A stretch of DNA of 64,000 nucleotides from Fallopia convolvulus (GCA_964016875.1 OZ024735.1:10215338-10279337), one strand, 5' to 3'. Counted from the stretch's first letter, positions 35,501 through 49,570 are shown. Notes: generated by a model from the sequence alone, not told the origin. Numbers and translations: made by a program.

Positions 35501-36874
35501 TGATGCAACCAAAACTAACCCGCAAGCGAACGGGGTCAATCGTAGTACCTCAAGTGTCGATCCTACAAGGACCAATGTAATACCAATTGTAACCCTACTA
35601 GTAAATTAGTTCAAAACACATAAGGAAATATGAGAAATCTAATCTAAGATAACAAATAATAATAAATTGAAGGATAAAATATATGGGATAGATGTGTCTA
35701 AGGTTAAGGATCACCATAACAATGTTTCAATAAATAAAATTATACTCTGCCTGAATCTATTTATAGTTATTTGAAGGTAGTTATCTAAGGTAATCACTAA
35801 GTCCTTTCGAACGATAGCAACGTGCCTAAACCCAACAAACATTCGCTTTCGCGACTTGCCAATTGAAACCTATACCAGTAAGCACTTAGAATTTAAGATT
35901 AAATTGAATCAACATCCGCTTTCGCGACTTGCTAACTCAACCCAAACTTAAGGTTTCTACGACAACTATTAATCCACAAGAGAAATCAAAATACTTTCGC
36001 AATAAAGAAATCTCAGGTTCAAATCCTAGGGTTCCGAAAGGAAAAAGTACCTTTCAGTCTCAACTCCCCTGTCTGATTACTTATTAAAGTTTTCACCTTT
36101 CAGTCTCAAACTTTAACAAGTTCCCATTCACAAAAGTTACTAAGGCATAAAGCATCTAGGATAGAATCAAATATATTTCAATTCAGACAAAGAACATAAC
36201 TTTAATTAAATACACATTGAACGGATCACCAAAATCCTAGAACTAGGAATTTAGCCAAACATGATTGAAGACATAATCAAAATAGATAATCTAGCCATCA
36301 ACAAATATGAATAATGCAAATAAAATTAAAATTAAAAAAACTTAGTCTGAATAATATAGATTATCCAAAATATGGGCTAAAACTTGAATAACAATCAAAG
36401 CTTCAAAACGTCGGCCGAAATTCCACGTGAAAACCTTTGTCTGCGCCGAATACCGTGAAAATAAAACTCAAAAATAAAACTAAAGTTAAAGTCTCTCCTG
36501 TCCTGTACGTAAGGCTATCTATATATATAAGGAAATCAAAGATAGATTTGCCATCCCACATGGCATGGGCCCAATCACTAAAGTGCCTTCCGAATTCCAA
36601 ATTGCCAAGCTTGCCATTTTCTTCACATGGGCCAGCCCATTTGCAACTTCAAGCCCACATGCTTAATAATATGGGTAGTTAGCATCCTCTTGCAACTTTA
36701 ATTTATTCACCTCCAAAAATAGCCTTAATTACCTGAAACATATAAGTATTCCAGTGTAGATTCCGAAAACACAATAAAATAAAATAAATTATAAAATATG
36801 CAAAAAATGAATGAATATGACCTAAATTAATATGCAACTAGACCCCTAAAATATGACTAAATTAGGCGTTATCA
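35501..36874 (-). repeat. 5' LTR (right copy)
   Basis: 1374 bp. On the minus strand it starts TGATAACGCC at 36874 and ends GGTTGCATCA at 35501. It should hold the promoter and transcription start. It differs from the left copy by about 40 substitutions and one single-base indel (near 36150) by eye. It retains CG in the terminal TGATAACGCC where the other copy has TG. Confidence 0.95.
36515..36532 (-). promoter_or_regulatory. TATA-box-like core promoter in the 5' LTR
   Basis: The minus strand reads CCTTATATATATAGATAG, a good plant TATA box, about 340 bp into the 5' LTR in the direction of transcription. The same site is intact in the 3' LTR at about 29634-29650. The transcription start would be expected about 30 bp further left. 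Confidence 0.6.
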
Positions 36875-36879
36875 GTAAC
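36875..36879 (+). repeat. Target-site duplication, right copy (GTAAC)
   Basis: This pairs with 28614-28618. The satellite monomer resumes in frame immediately after it (TGTCATTCCTAAATGTGG), so nothing but the element was gained at the site. Confidence 0.95.
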
Positions 36880-39600
36880 TGTCATTCCTAAATGTGGCAT
36901 TCGGTTTCTATGTTTGAATTTATGCTTTTATTCAATCAGTCTTGATTTTGTAGTGCAGAATGTGCTTATTGGCTTGATACTATCCTCATTCTTTATGCTT
37001 ATGCCTAGATGTCTTTAAAGTTCATTTATTTTTTCTCCTTTTGCCTTTTAAATGACTTGTGATTTAACATTGCACACCAAGTGTTCGATGATATGTCCAT
37101 GTAAATGTCACTCCTAAATGTGGCATTCGGTTTCTAGGTTCGAATTTATGCTTTTATTCGATCGGTCTTGATTTTATAGTGCAGAATGTTCTTATTGGCT
37201 TGATACTATCTTCATTCTTTATTCTTATGCCTAGATGTCTTTAAAGTTCACATGTTTTATGTCCTTTTGCCTTTAAAAATTGACTTGTGATCTAACATTA
37301 CACGCCAAGTGTTTGATGCAATGTCCATGTAAATTTCACTCGTATATGTGGCATTCGGTTTCTTGGTTCAAATTTATGCTTTTATTCGACCGATCTAGAT
37401 TTTATTTTGCAGAATGTGCTTATTGGCTTGTTCCTATCCTCATTCTTTATCTTTATGCCTAGATGTCTTTAAAGTTCACTTGATTTTTTCCTTTTGCCTT
37501 TAAAATTTTACTTGTGATCTAACATTACACTCCAAGTGTTCGTTAAAATGTCCATTTAAATATCACTCCTAAATGTGGCATTCGGTTTCTAGGTTTGAAT
37601 TTATGCTTTTATTCGAAAGGTCTTGATTTTGTAGTGCAGAATGTGTTTATTGGCTTCATACTATCCTCATTCTTTATGCTTATGCCTAGATGTCTTTAAA
37701 GTTCACTTGTGTTTTCTCCCTTTGCCTTTAAAAATTGACTTGTGATATAACATTGCATACCAAGTGTTCGGTGATATATCCATGTAACTGTCACTCCTAA
37801 ATGTGGCATTCGGTTTCTATGTTTGAATTTATGCTTTTATTCAATCGCTCTTGATTTTGTAGTGCAGAATGTGCTTATTGGCTTGATACTATCCTCATTC
37901 TTTATGCTTGTGCCTAAATGTCTTTAAAGTTCATTTGTTTTTTCTCCTTTTGCCTTTTAAATGACTTGTGATTTAACATTGCACACCAAGTGTTCGATGA
38001 TATGTCCATGCAAATGTCACTCCTAAATGTGGCATTCGGTTTCTAGGTTCGAATTTATGATTTTATTCGATCGGTCTTGATTTTATAGTGCAGAATGTTC
38101 TTATTGGCTTGATACTATCTTCATTCTTTATTCTTATGCCTAGATGTCTTTAAAGTTCACATGTTTTTTGTCCTTTTTCCTTTAAAAATTTACTTGTGAT
38201 CTAACATTACACGCCAAGTGTTCGATGAAATGTCCATGTAAATGTCACTCCTAAATGTGGCATTCGGTTTCTAGGTTTGAATTTATGCTTTTATTCGATC
38301 TTTCTTGATTTTGTTGTGCAGAATGTGCTTATTGGCTTGATCCTATCTTCATTCTTTATGCTTATGCCTAAATGTCTTTAAAGTTCACTTGATTTTTCTA
38401 CTTTTGCCTTTAAAATGACTGGTGATCTAACATTGCACGCCAAGTGTTCAATGAAATGTCCATGTAAATATCACTCCTAAATGTGGCATTCGGTTTCGAG
38501 GTTCGATTTTATGCTTTTATTCTATCGGTCTTGATTTTGTAGTGCAGAATGTGCTTATTGTCTTGATACTATCCTTATTCTTTATGCTTATGCCTAGATG
38601 TCTTTAAAGTTCACTTGTGTCTTCTCCCTTTGCCTTTAAAAATTGACTTGTGATATAACATTGCATGCCAAGTGTTAGATGATATGTCCATGTAACTGTC
38701 ACTCCTAAATGTGGCATTCGGTTTCTAGGTTCGAATTTATGCTTTTATTCAATCAGTCTTGATTTTGTAGTGCAGAATGTGCTTATTGGCTTCATACTAT
38801 CCTCATTCTTTATGGTTATGCCTGGATGGCTCTAAAATTCACTTGTTTTTTCTCCTTTTGCCTTTAAAAGGACTTGTAATCTAACATTGCACGCCAAGTG
38901 TTCGATGCAATGTCCATGCAAATGTCACTCCTACATGTGGCATTCGGTTTCTAGGTTCGAATTTATGCTTTTATTCGATCCGTCGTGATTTTATAGTGCA
39001 GAATGTGCTTATTGGCTTGATACTATCCTCATTCTTTATGCTTATGCCTAGATGTCTTTAAAGTTCACTTATTTTTTCTCCGTTTGCCTTTAAAAATTGA
39101 CTTGTGATCTAACATTACACACCAAGTGTTTGATGAAATGTCCATGTAAATGTCACTCCTAAATGTGGCATTCGGTTTCTATGATTGAATTTATGCTTTT
39201 ATTCGATCTTTCTTGATTTTGTTGTGCAGAATGTGCTTATTGGCTTGATCCTATCTTCATTCTTTATGCTTATGCCTAAATGTCTTTAAAGTTCACTTGA
39301 TTTTTCTACTTTTGCCTTTAAAATGACTGGTGATCTAACATTGCACGCCAAGTGTTCAATGAAATGTCCATGTAAATATCACTCCTAAATGTGGCATTCG
39401 GTTTCGAGGTTCGATTTTATGCTTTTATTCTATCGGTCTTGATTTTGTAGTGCAGAATGTGCTTATTGTCTTGATACTATCCTTATTCTTTATGCTTATG
39501 CCTAGATGTCTTTAAAGTTCACTTGTGTCTTCTCCCTTTGCCTTTAAAAATTGACTTGTGATATAACATTGCATGCCAAGTGTTAGATGATATGTCCATG

Positions 39601-42600
39601 TAACTGTCACTCCTAAATGTGGCATTCGGTTTCTAGGTTCGAATTTATGCTTTTATTCAATCAGTCTTGATTTTGTAGTGCAGAATGTGCTTATTGGCTT
39701 CATACTATCCTCATTCTTTATGGTTATGCCTGGATGGCTCTAAAATTCACTTGTTTTTTCTCCTTTTGCCTTTAAAAGGACTTGTAATCTAACATTGCAC
39801 GCCAAGTGTTCGATGCAATGTCCATGCAAATGTCACTCCTACATGTGGCATTCGGTTTCTAGGTTCGAATTTATGCTTTTATTCGATCCGTCGTGATTTT
39901 ATAGTGCAGAATGTGCTTATTGGCTTGATACTATCCTCATTCTTTATGCTTATGCCTAGATGTCTTTAAAGTTCACTTATTTTTTCTCCGTTTGCCTTTA
40001 AAAATTGACTTGTGATCTAACATTACACACCAAGTGTTTGATGAAATGTCCATGTAAATGTCACTCCTAAATGTGGCATTCGGTTTCTATGATTGAATTT
40101 ATGCTTTTATTCGATCGGTCTTGATTTTGTAGTGCAGAATGTGCTTATTGGCTTGATCTTATCTTCATTCTTTATGCTTATGCCTAGATGTTTTTAAAGT
40201 TCACTTAATTTTTCTACTTTTGGCTTTAAAATGACTCTTGATCTAACATTGCACACCAAGTGTTCGATGAAATGTCCGTGTAATAGTCACTCCTAAATGT
40301 GGCATTTGGTTTCTAGGTTCGAATTTATGCTTTGATTCTATCGGTCTTGATTTTATAGTGCAGAATGTGTTTATTGGCTTAATACTATCCTCATTCTTTA
40401 TGCTTATGCCTAGATGTCTTTAAAGTTCACTTGTTTTTTCTCCGTTTGCCTTTAAAAATTCACTTGTGATCTAACATTGCACGCCAAGTGTTCGATGAAA
40501 TGTCCATTTAAATGTCACTCCTAAATGTGGCATTCGGTTTCTATGTTTGAATTTATGCTTTTATTCGATCGGTCTTGATAAAGTAGTGCAGAATGTGCTT
40601 ATTGGCTTGATCCTATCTTCATTCTTTATGCTTATGCCTAGATGTCTTTAAAGTTCACTTGATTTTTCTACTTTTGCCTTTAAAATGACTTGTGATCTAA
40701 CATTGCACGCCAAGTCTTCGATGAAATGTCCATGTAAATGTCACTCCTAAATGTGGCATTCGGTTTCTATGTTCGAATTTATGCTTTTATTCTATCGGTC
40801 TTGATTTTGTAGTGTAGAATGTGCTTATTGGCTTGATACTATCCTCATTCTTTATGCTTATGCCTAGATGTCTTTAAAGTTCACTTGTGTTTTCTCCCTT
40901 TGCCTTTAAAAATTAACTTGTGATCTAACATTGCATGCCAAGTGTTCGATGATATGTCCATGTAAATGTTACTCCTAAATGTGGCATTCGGTTTCTATGA
41001 TTGAATTTATGCTTTTATTCGATCGGTCTTGATTTTGTAGTGCAGAATGTACTTATTGGCTTGATCCTATCTTCATTCTTTATGCTTATGCCTAGATGTC
41101 TTTAAAGTTCACTTGATTTTTCTACTTTTGGCTTTAAAATGACTCTTGATCTAACATTGCATACCAAGTGTTCGATGAAATATCCATGTAATAGTCACTC
41201 CTAAATGTGGCATTTGGTTTCTAGGTTCGAATTTATGCTTTTATCCAATCGGTCTTGATTTTATAGTGCAGAATGTGTTTATTGGCTTAATACTATCCTC
41301 ATTCTTTATGCTTCATGGATGTCTTTAAAGTTCACTTGTTTTTTCTCCGTTTGCCTTTAAAAATTGACTTGTGATCTAACATTACACGCCAAGTGTTCGA
41401 TGAAATGTCCATGTAAATGTCACTCCTAAATGTGGCATTCGGTTTCTATGTTTGAATTTATGCTTTTATTCGATCGGTCTTGATTTTGTAGTGCAGAATG
41501 TGCTTATTGGCTTGATCCTATCTTCATTCTTTATGCTTATGCCTAGATGTCTTTAAAGTTCACTTGATTTTTTCTACTTTTGCCTTTAAAACGACTTGTG
41601 ATCTAACATTGCACGCCAAGTCTTCGATGAAATGTCCATGTAACTGTCACTCCTAAATGTGGCATTCGGTTTCTAGGTTCGAATTTATGCTTTTATTCAA
41701 TCAGTCTTGATTTTGTAGTGCAGAATGTGCTTATTGGCTTCATACTATCCTCATTCTTTATGGTTATGCCTGGATGGCTCTAAAATTCACTTGTTTTTTC
41801 TCCTTTTGCCTTTAAAAGGACTTGTAATCTAACATTGCACGCCAAGTGTTCGATGCAATGTCCATGCAAATGTCACTCCTACATGTGGCATTCGGTTTCT
41901 AGGTTCGAATTTATGCTTTTATTCGATCCGTCGTGATTTTATAGTGCAGAATGTGCTTATTGGCTTGATACTATCCTCATTCTTTATGCTTATGCCTAGA
42001 TTTCTTTAAAGTTCACTTATTTTTTCTCCGTTTGCCTTTAAAAATTGACTTGTGATCTAACATTACACACCAAGTGTTTGATGAAATGTCCATGTAAATG
42101 TCACTCCTAAATGTGGCATTCGGTTTCTATGATTGAATTTATGCTTTTATTCGATCGGTCTTGATTTTGTAGTGCAGAATGTGCTTATTGGCTTGATCTT
42201 ATCTTCATTCTTTATACTTATGCCTAGATGTTTTTAAAGTTCACTTAATTTTTCTACTTTTGGCTTTAAAATGACTCTTGATCTAACATTGCACACCAAG
42301 TGTTCGATGAAATGTCCGTGTAATAGTCACTCCTAAATGTGGCATTTGGTTTCTAGGTTCGAATTTATGCTTTGATTCTATCGGTCTTGATTTTATAGTG
42401 CAGAATGTGTTTATTGGCTTAATACTATCCTCATTCTTTATGCTTATGCCTAGATGTCTTTAAAGTTCACTTGTTTTTTCTCCGTTTGCCTTTAAAAATT
42501 CACTTGTGATCTAACATTACACGCCAAGTGTTCGATGAAATGTCCATGTAAATGTCACTCCTAAATGTGGCATTCGGTTTCTATGTTTGAATTTATGCTT

Positions 42601-45600
42601 TTATTCGATCGGTCTTGATAAAGTAGTGCAGAATGTGCTTATTGGCTTGATCCTATCTTCATTCTTTATGCTTATGCCTAGATGTCTTTAAAGTTCACTT
42701 GATTTTTCTACTTTTGCCTTTAAAATGACTTGTGATCTAACATTGCACGCCAAGTCTTCGATGAAATGTCCATGTAAATGTCACTCCTAAATGTGGCATT
42801 CGGTTTCTATGTTCGAATTTATGCTTTTATTCTATCGGTCTTGATTTTGTAGTGTAGAATGTGCTTATTGGCTTGATACTATCCTCATTCTTTATGCTTA
42901 TGCCTAGATGTCTTTAAAGTTCACTTGTGTTTTCTCCCTTTGCCTTTAAAAATTAACTTGTGATCTAACATTGCATGCCAAGTGTTCGATGATATGTCCA
43001 TGTAAATGTTACTCCTAAATGTGGCATTCGGTTTCTATGATTGAATTTATGCTTTTATTCGATCGGTCTTGATTTTGTAGTGCAGAATGTACTTATTGGC
43101 TTGATCCTATCTTCATTCTTTATGCTTATGCCTAGATGTCTTTAAAGTTCACTTGATTTTTCTACTTTTGGCTTTAAAATGACTCTTGATCTAACATTGC
43201 ATACCAAGTGTTCGATGAAATGTCCATGTAATAGTCACTCCTAAATGTGGCATTTGGTTTCTAGGTTCGAATTTATGCTTTTATCCAATCGGTCTTGATT
43301 TTATAGTGCAGAATGTGTTTATTGGCTTAATACTATCCTCATTCTTTATGCTTCATGGATGTCTTTAAAGTTCACTTGTTTTTTCTCCGTTTGCCTTTAA
43401 AAATTGACTTGTGATCTAACATTACACGCCAAGTGTTCGATGAAATGTCCATGTAAATGTCACTCCTAAATGTGGCATTCGGTTTCTATGTTTGAATTTA
43501 TGCTTTTATTCGATCGGTCTTGATTTTGTAGTGCAGAATGTGCTTATTGGCTTGATCCTATCTTCATTCTTTATGCTTATGCCTAGATGTCTTTAAAGTT
43601 CACTTGATTTTTTCTACTTTTGCCTTTAAAACGACTTGTGATCTAACATTGCACGCCAAGTCTTCGATGAAATGTCCATGTAACTGTCACTCCTAAATGT
43701 GGCATTCGGTTTCTAGGTTCGAATTTATGCTTTTATTCAATCAGTCTTGATTTTGTAGTGCAGAATGTGCTTATTGGCTTCATACTATCCTCATTCTTTA
43801 TGGTTATGCCTGGATGGCTCTAAAATTCACTTGTTTTTTCTCCTTTTGCCTTTAAAAGGACTTGTAATCTAACATTGCACGCCAAGTGTTCGATGCAATG
43901 TCCATGCAAATGTCACTCCTACATGTGGCATTCGGTTTCTAGGTTCGAATTTATGCTTTTATTCGATCCGTCGTGATTTTATAGTGCAGAATGTGCTTAT
44001 TGGCTTGATACTATCCTCATTCTTTATGCTTATGCCTAGATTTCTTTAAAGTTCACTTATTTTTTCTCCGTTTGCCTTTAAAAATTGACTTGTGATCTAA
44101 CATTACACACCAAGTGTTTGATGAAATGTCCATGTAAATGTCACTCCTAAATGTGGCATTCGGTTTCTATGATTGAATTTATGCTTTTATTCGATCGGTC
44201 TTGATTTTGTAGTGCAGAATGTGCTTATTGGCTTGATCTTATCTTCATTCTTTATACTTATGCCTAGATGTTTTTAAAGTTCACTTAATTTTTCTACTTT
44301 TGGCTTTAAAATGACTCTTGATCTAACATTGCACACCAAGTGTTCGATGAAATGTCCGTGTAATAGTCACTCCTAAATGTGGCATTTGGTTTCTAGGTTC
44401 GAATTTATGCTTTGATTCTATCGGTCTTGATTTTATAGTGCAGAATGTGTTTATTGGCTTAATACTATCCTCATTCTTTATGCTTATGCCTAGATGTCTT
44501 TAAAGTTCACTTGTTTTTTCTCCGTTTGCCTTTAAAAATTCACTTGTGATCTAACATTACACGCCAAGTGTTCGATGAAATGTCCATGTAAATGTCACTC
44601 CTAAATGTGGCATTCGGTTTCTATGTTTGAATTTATGCTTTTATTCGATCGGTCTTGATAAAGTAGTGCAGAATGTGCTTATTGGCTTGATCCTATCTTC
44701 ATTCTTTATGCTTATGCCTAGATGTCTTTAAAGTTCACTTGATTTTTCTACTTTTGCCTTTAAAATGACTTGTGATCTAACATTGCACGCCAAGTCTTCG
44801 ATGAAATGTCCATGTAAATGTCACTCCTAAATGTGGCATTCGGTTTCTATGTTCGAATTTATGCTTTTATTCTATCGGTCTTGATTTTGTAGTGTAGAAT
44901 GTGCTTATTGGCTTGATACTATCCTCATTCTTTATGCTTATGCCTAGATGTCTTTAAAGTTCACTTGTGTTTTCTCCCTTTGCCTTTAAAAATTAACTTG
45001 TGATCTAACATTGCATGCCAAGTGTTCGATGATATGTCCATGTAAATGTTACTCCTAAATGTGGCATTCGGTTTCTATGATTGAATTTATGCTTTTATTC
45101 GATCGGTCTTGATTTTGTAGTGCAGAATGTACTTATTGGCTTGATCCTATCTTCATTCTTTATGCTTATGCCTAGATGTCTTTAAAGTTCACTTGATTTT
45201 TCTACTTTTGGCTTTAAAATGACTCTTGATCTAACATTGCATACCAAGTGTTCGATGAAATGTCCATGTAATAGTCACTCCTAAATGTGGCATTTGGTTT
45301 CTAGGTTCCAATTTATGCTTTTATCCAATCGGTCTTGATTTTATAGTGCAGAATGTGTTTATTGGCTTAATACTATCCTCATTCTTTATGCTTCATGGAT
45401 GTCTTTAAAGTTCACTTGTTTTTTCTCCGTTTGCCTTTAAAAATTGACTTGTGATCTAACATTACACGCCAAGTGTTCGATGAAATGTCCATGTAAATGT
45501 CACTCCTAAATGTGGCATTCGGTTTCTATGTTTGAATTTATGCTTTTATTCGATCGGTCTTGATTTTGTAGTGCAGAATGTGCTTATTGGCTTGATCCTA

Positions 45601-45720
45601 TCTTCATTCTTTATGCTTATGCCTAGATGTCTTTAAAGTTCACTTGATTTTTTCTACTTTTGCCTTTAAAACGACTTGTGATCTAACATTGCACGCCAAG
45701 TCTTCGATGAAATGTCCATG
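39601..45720 (+). repeat. Nonamer higher-order repeat, 2040 bp, three copies
   Basis: Copies are 39601-41640, 41641-43680 and 43681-45720, each exactly 2040 bp. By line-by-line comparison copies 2 and 3 differ at about one position (CTAGGTTCGA at 43261, CTAGGTTCCA at 45301). Copy 1 differs from copy 2 at about five or more. Each copy starts in TAACTGTCACTCC and ends CTTCGATGAAATGTCCATG. The block overlaps the older tetramer HOR at its left edge. It is the youngest amplification seen in the window. Confidence 0.95.
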
Positions 45721-48469
45721 TAAATGTCACTCCTAAATGTGGCATTCGATTTCTAGGTTCGAATTTATGCTTTTATTCGATTGGTCTTGATTTTGAAGTG
45801 CAGAATGTGCTTATTGGATTGATACTATCCTCATTCTTTATGCTTATGCCTAGATGTCTTTAAAGTTCGCGTGTTTTTTCACCTTTTGCCTTTAAAATGA
45901 CTTGTGATCTAACATTGCACGCCAATTGTTCGATGAAATGTCAATGTAAATTTCACTCCTAAATGTGGCATTCGGTTTCTAGGTTTGATTTTATGCTTTT
46001 ATTCGATCGGTCTTGATTTTATAGTGTGGAATATGTTTATTGACTTGATACTATCCTCATTCTTTATGCTTATGCCTAAATGTGTTTAAAGATCACTTGT
46101 TTTTTTCTCCTTTTGCCTTTAAAACGACTTGTGATCTAACATTGCACGCCATGTGTTCGATGATATGTCCATGTAAATGTCACTCCTAAATGTGGCTTTC
46201 GGTTTCTAGGTTCGAATATATGCTTTTATTCGATCGGTCTTTCATTTATAGTGCAGAATGTGTTTATCGGCTTGATACTATCCTCCTTCTTTATGCTTAT
46301 GCCTAGATGTCTTTAAAGTTCATTTGGTTTTTCTCCTTTTGCCTTTAAAAATGGACTTGTGATCTAACATTGCACGCCATGTGTTCGAAGAAATGTCTAT
46401 GTAAATGTCACTCCTAAATGTGGCATTTGGTTTCTAGGTTCGAATTTATGCGTTTATTCGATCGGTCTTTATTTTATAGTGTGGAATGTGTTTATTGGCT
46501 TGATACTATCCACATTATTTATGTTTATGCCTAGATGTGTTTAAAATTCACTAGTTTTTTCTCCTTTTTCCTTTAAAAATTGACTTGTGAGCTAACTTTA
46601 CACGCCAAGTGTTCGATGAAATGTCCATGTAAATTTCACTCCTAAATGTGGCATTCGGTGTCTTGGTTCGAATTTATGCTTTAATTCAATCGGTCTTGAT
46701 TTTGTAGTGCAGAATGTGCTTATTGGCTTCATACTATCCTCGTTCTTTATGCTTATGCCTGGATGTCTCTAAAGTTCACTTTTTTTTCTCCTTTTGCCTT
46801 TAAAATGACTTGTGATCTAACATTTCACGCCAAGTGTTCGATGCAATGTCCATGTAAATGTCACTCCTAAATGTAGCATTCGGTTTCTAGGTTCGAATTT
46901 ATGCTTTTATTCGATCGGTCATGATTTTATAGTGCAGAATGTGCTTATTGGCTTGATACTACCCTCATTCTTTATGCTTATGGCTAGATGTCTTTAAAGT
47001 TCACTTGTTTTTTATCCTTTTGCCTTTAAAAATTGACTTGTGATCTAACATTACAGGCCAAGTGTTCGATGAAATATCCATGTAAATCTCACTCCCAAAT
47101 GTGGCATTAGATTTCTGGGTTTGAATTTATGCTTTTATTCGATCGGTCTTGATTTTGTTGTGCAAAATGTGCTTATTGGCTTGATTCTATCCTCCTTCTT
47201 TATGCTTATGCCTAGATGTCTTTAAAGTTCATTTGTTTTTTCTCCTTTTGCCTTTAAAAATGGAGTTGTGATCTAACATTGCACGCCAAGTGTTCGATGA
47301 AATGTCCATGTAAATGTCACTCCTAAATGTGTCATTTGGTTTCTAGGTTCGAATTTATGCGTTTATTCGATCGGTCTTGATTTTATAGCGTGGAATGTGT
47401 TTATTGGCTTGATACTATCCACATTCTTTATGCTTATGCCTAGATGTGTTTAAAGTTCACTTGTTTTTTCTTCTTTTGCCTTTAAAAATTGACTTGTGAT
47501 CTAACATTGCACGCCAAGTATTCGATGAAATGTCCATGTAAATGTCACTCCTAAATGTGGCATTTGGTTTCTAGGCTCGAATTTATGTGTTTATTCGATC
47601 GGTCTCTATTTTATAGTCTGGAATGTGTTTATTGGCTTGATACTATCCACATTCTTTATGCTTATGCCTAGAAGTGTTTAAAGTTCACTTGTTTTTTCTC
47701 CTTTTGCCTTTAAAAATTGACTTTGATCTAACATTACACGCCAAGTGTTCGATGAAATGTCCATGTAAATCTCACTCCTAAATGTGGCATTCGGTTTCTA
47801 GGATCAAATTTATGCGTTTATTCAATCGGTCTTGATTTTATAGTGTGGAATGTGCTTATTGGCTTGATACTATACTCATTTTTATGCTTATGCCTAGACG
47901 TGTTTAAAGTTCACTTGTTTTTTCTCGTTTTGCCTTTAAAAATTGACTTGTGATCTAACATTACACGCCAAGTGTTCGATGAAATGTCCATGTAAATTTC
48001 ACTCCTAAATGTGGCATTCGGTGTCTTGGTTCGAATTTATGCTTTAATTCAATCGGTCTTGATTTTGTAGTGCAGAATGTGCTTATTGGCTTCATACTAT
48101 CCTCGTTCTTTATGCTTATGCCTGGATGTCTCTAAAGTTCACTTTTTTTTTTCTCCTTTTGCCTTTAAAATGACTTGTGATCTAACATTGCACGCCAAGT
48201 GTTCGATGCAATGTCCATGTAAATGTCACTCCTAAATGTAGCATTCCGTTTCTAGGTTCGAATTTATGCTTTTATTCGATCGGTCTTGATTTTATAGTGA
48301 AGAATGTGCTTATTGGCTTGATACTATTCTCATTCTTTATGCTTATGCCTAGATGTCTTTAAAGTTCACTTGTTTTTTATCCTTTTTCATTTAAAAATTG
48401 ACTTGTGATCTAACATTGCACGCCAAGTGTTCGATGCAATGTCCATGTAAATGTCACTCCTAAATGTGG

Positions 48470-49560
48470 CATTCGGTTTCTAGGTTCGAATTTATGCTTT
48501 TATTCAATCGGTCTTGATTTTGTAGTGCAGAATGTGCTTATTGGCTTCATACTATCCTCATTCTTTATGCTTATGCCTGGATGTCTCTAAAGTTCACTTT
48601 TTTTTTCTCCTTTTGCCTTTAAAATGACTTGTGATCTAACATTGCACGCCAAGTGTTCGATGCAATGTCCATGTAAATGTCACTCCTAAATGTGGCATTC
48701 GGTTTCTAGGTTCGAATTTATGCTTTTATTCGATCAGTCTTGATTTTATAGTGCAGAATGTGCTTATTGGCTTGATACTATTCTCGTTCTTTATGCTTAT
48801 GCCTATATGTGTTTAAAGATCACTTGTTTTTTTCTCCTTTTGCCTTTAAAACGACTTGTGATCTAACATTGCACGCCATGTGTTCGATGAAATGTCCATG
48901 TAAATGTCACTCCTAAATGTGGCATTTGGTTTCTAGGTTCGAATTTATGCGTTTATTCGATCGGTCTTTATTTTATAGTGTGGAATGTGTTTATTGGCTT
49001 GATACTATCCACATTCTTTATGCTTATGCCTAGATGTGTTTAAAGTTCACTTGTTTTTCTCCTTTTTCTTTTAAAAATTGACTTGTGATCTAACATTACA
49101 CGCCAAGTGTTCGATGAAATGTCCATGTAAATTTCACTCCTAAATGTGGCATTCGGTTTCTAGGTTCGAATTTATGCTTTTATTCAATCGGTCTTGATTT
49201 TGTAGTGCAGAATGTGCTTATTGGCTTCATACTATCCTCATTCTTTATGCTTATGCCTGGATGTCTCTAAAGTTCACTTTTTTTTTCTCCTTTTGCCTTT
49301 AAAATGACTTGTGATCTAACATTGCACGTCAAGTGTTCGATGCAATGTCCATGTAAATGTCACTCCTAAATGTGGCATTCGGTTTCTAGGTTCGAATTTA
49401 TGCTTTTATTCGATCAGTCTTGATTTTATAGTGCAGAATGTGCTTATTGGCTTGATACTATTCTCGTTCTTTATGCTTATGCCTATATGTGTTTAAAGAT
49501 CACTTGTTTTTTTCTCCTTTTGCCTTTAAAACGACTTGTGATCTAACATTGCACGCCATG
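48470..49560 (+). repeat. Trimer duplication, 681 bp
   Basis: GCCTATATGTGTTTAAAGAT occurs at about 48802 and 49483, 681 bp (three monomers) apart, and the neighbouring monomers with GGATGTCTCTAAAG and CGATCAGTCTTG follow in the same order. The same monomer order recurs near 55500-55910. Confidence 0.7.
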
Positions 49561-49570
49561 TGTTCGATGA

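Larger units (their letters stand above)
28619..36874 (-). mobile_element. Non-autonomous Ty3/gypsy LTR retrotransposon (Athila/Tat-like)
   Basis: The element is 8256 bp, transcribed leftwards. Seen directly: LTRs of 1373 and 1374 bp beginning TGATAA and ending TGCATCA (or TGCAGCCAAAA-type variants read on the plus strand), 5-bp target duplications, a tRNA-Asp-type primer site beside the right (5') LTR, and a polypurine tract beside the left (3') LTR. The internal region is 5509 bp, and only one substantial frame is found (34379-35416), a Gag/integrase chimera. No reverse transcriptase, RNase H, protease or integrase catalytic motif is present in any frame, so the element would need enzymes in trans. 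The Athila/Tat assignment is inferred from the primer type, the GGGAGGCAACCC motif after the coding frame, and the stem-loop plus AAGCTTGGGGG tract. A TIR element is nested inside (32898-34269). LTR divergence is about 40 differences by eye, near 3 percent. Confidence 0.93.
27660..40113 (+). repeat. Tetramer higher-order repeat (906-909 bp) split by the retrotransposon
   Basis: The monomer type with CCATGTAACTGTCA is found with GTAAC at 27708, 28614 (interrupted), 37784, 38692 and 39600. Counting the restored site 28614/36875 as one position, the spacing is 906, 909, 908 and 908 bp, or four monomers. The two best-preserved copies are about 38298-39205 and 39206-40113 (GACTGGTGATC at 38417 and 39325). 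The retrotransposon at 28619-36874 lies inside this HOR, whose phase continues on the far side. The interval therefore includes the mobile element, and only the flanks are satellite. Confidence 0.85.
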
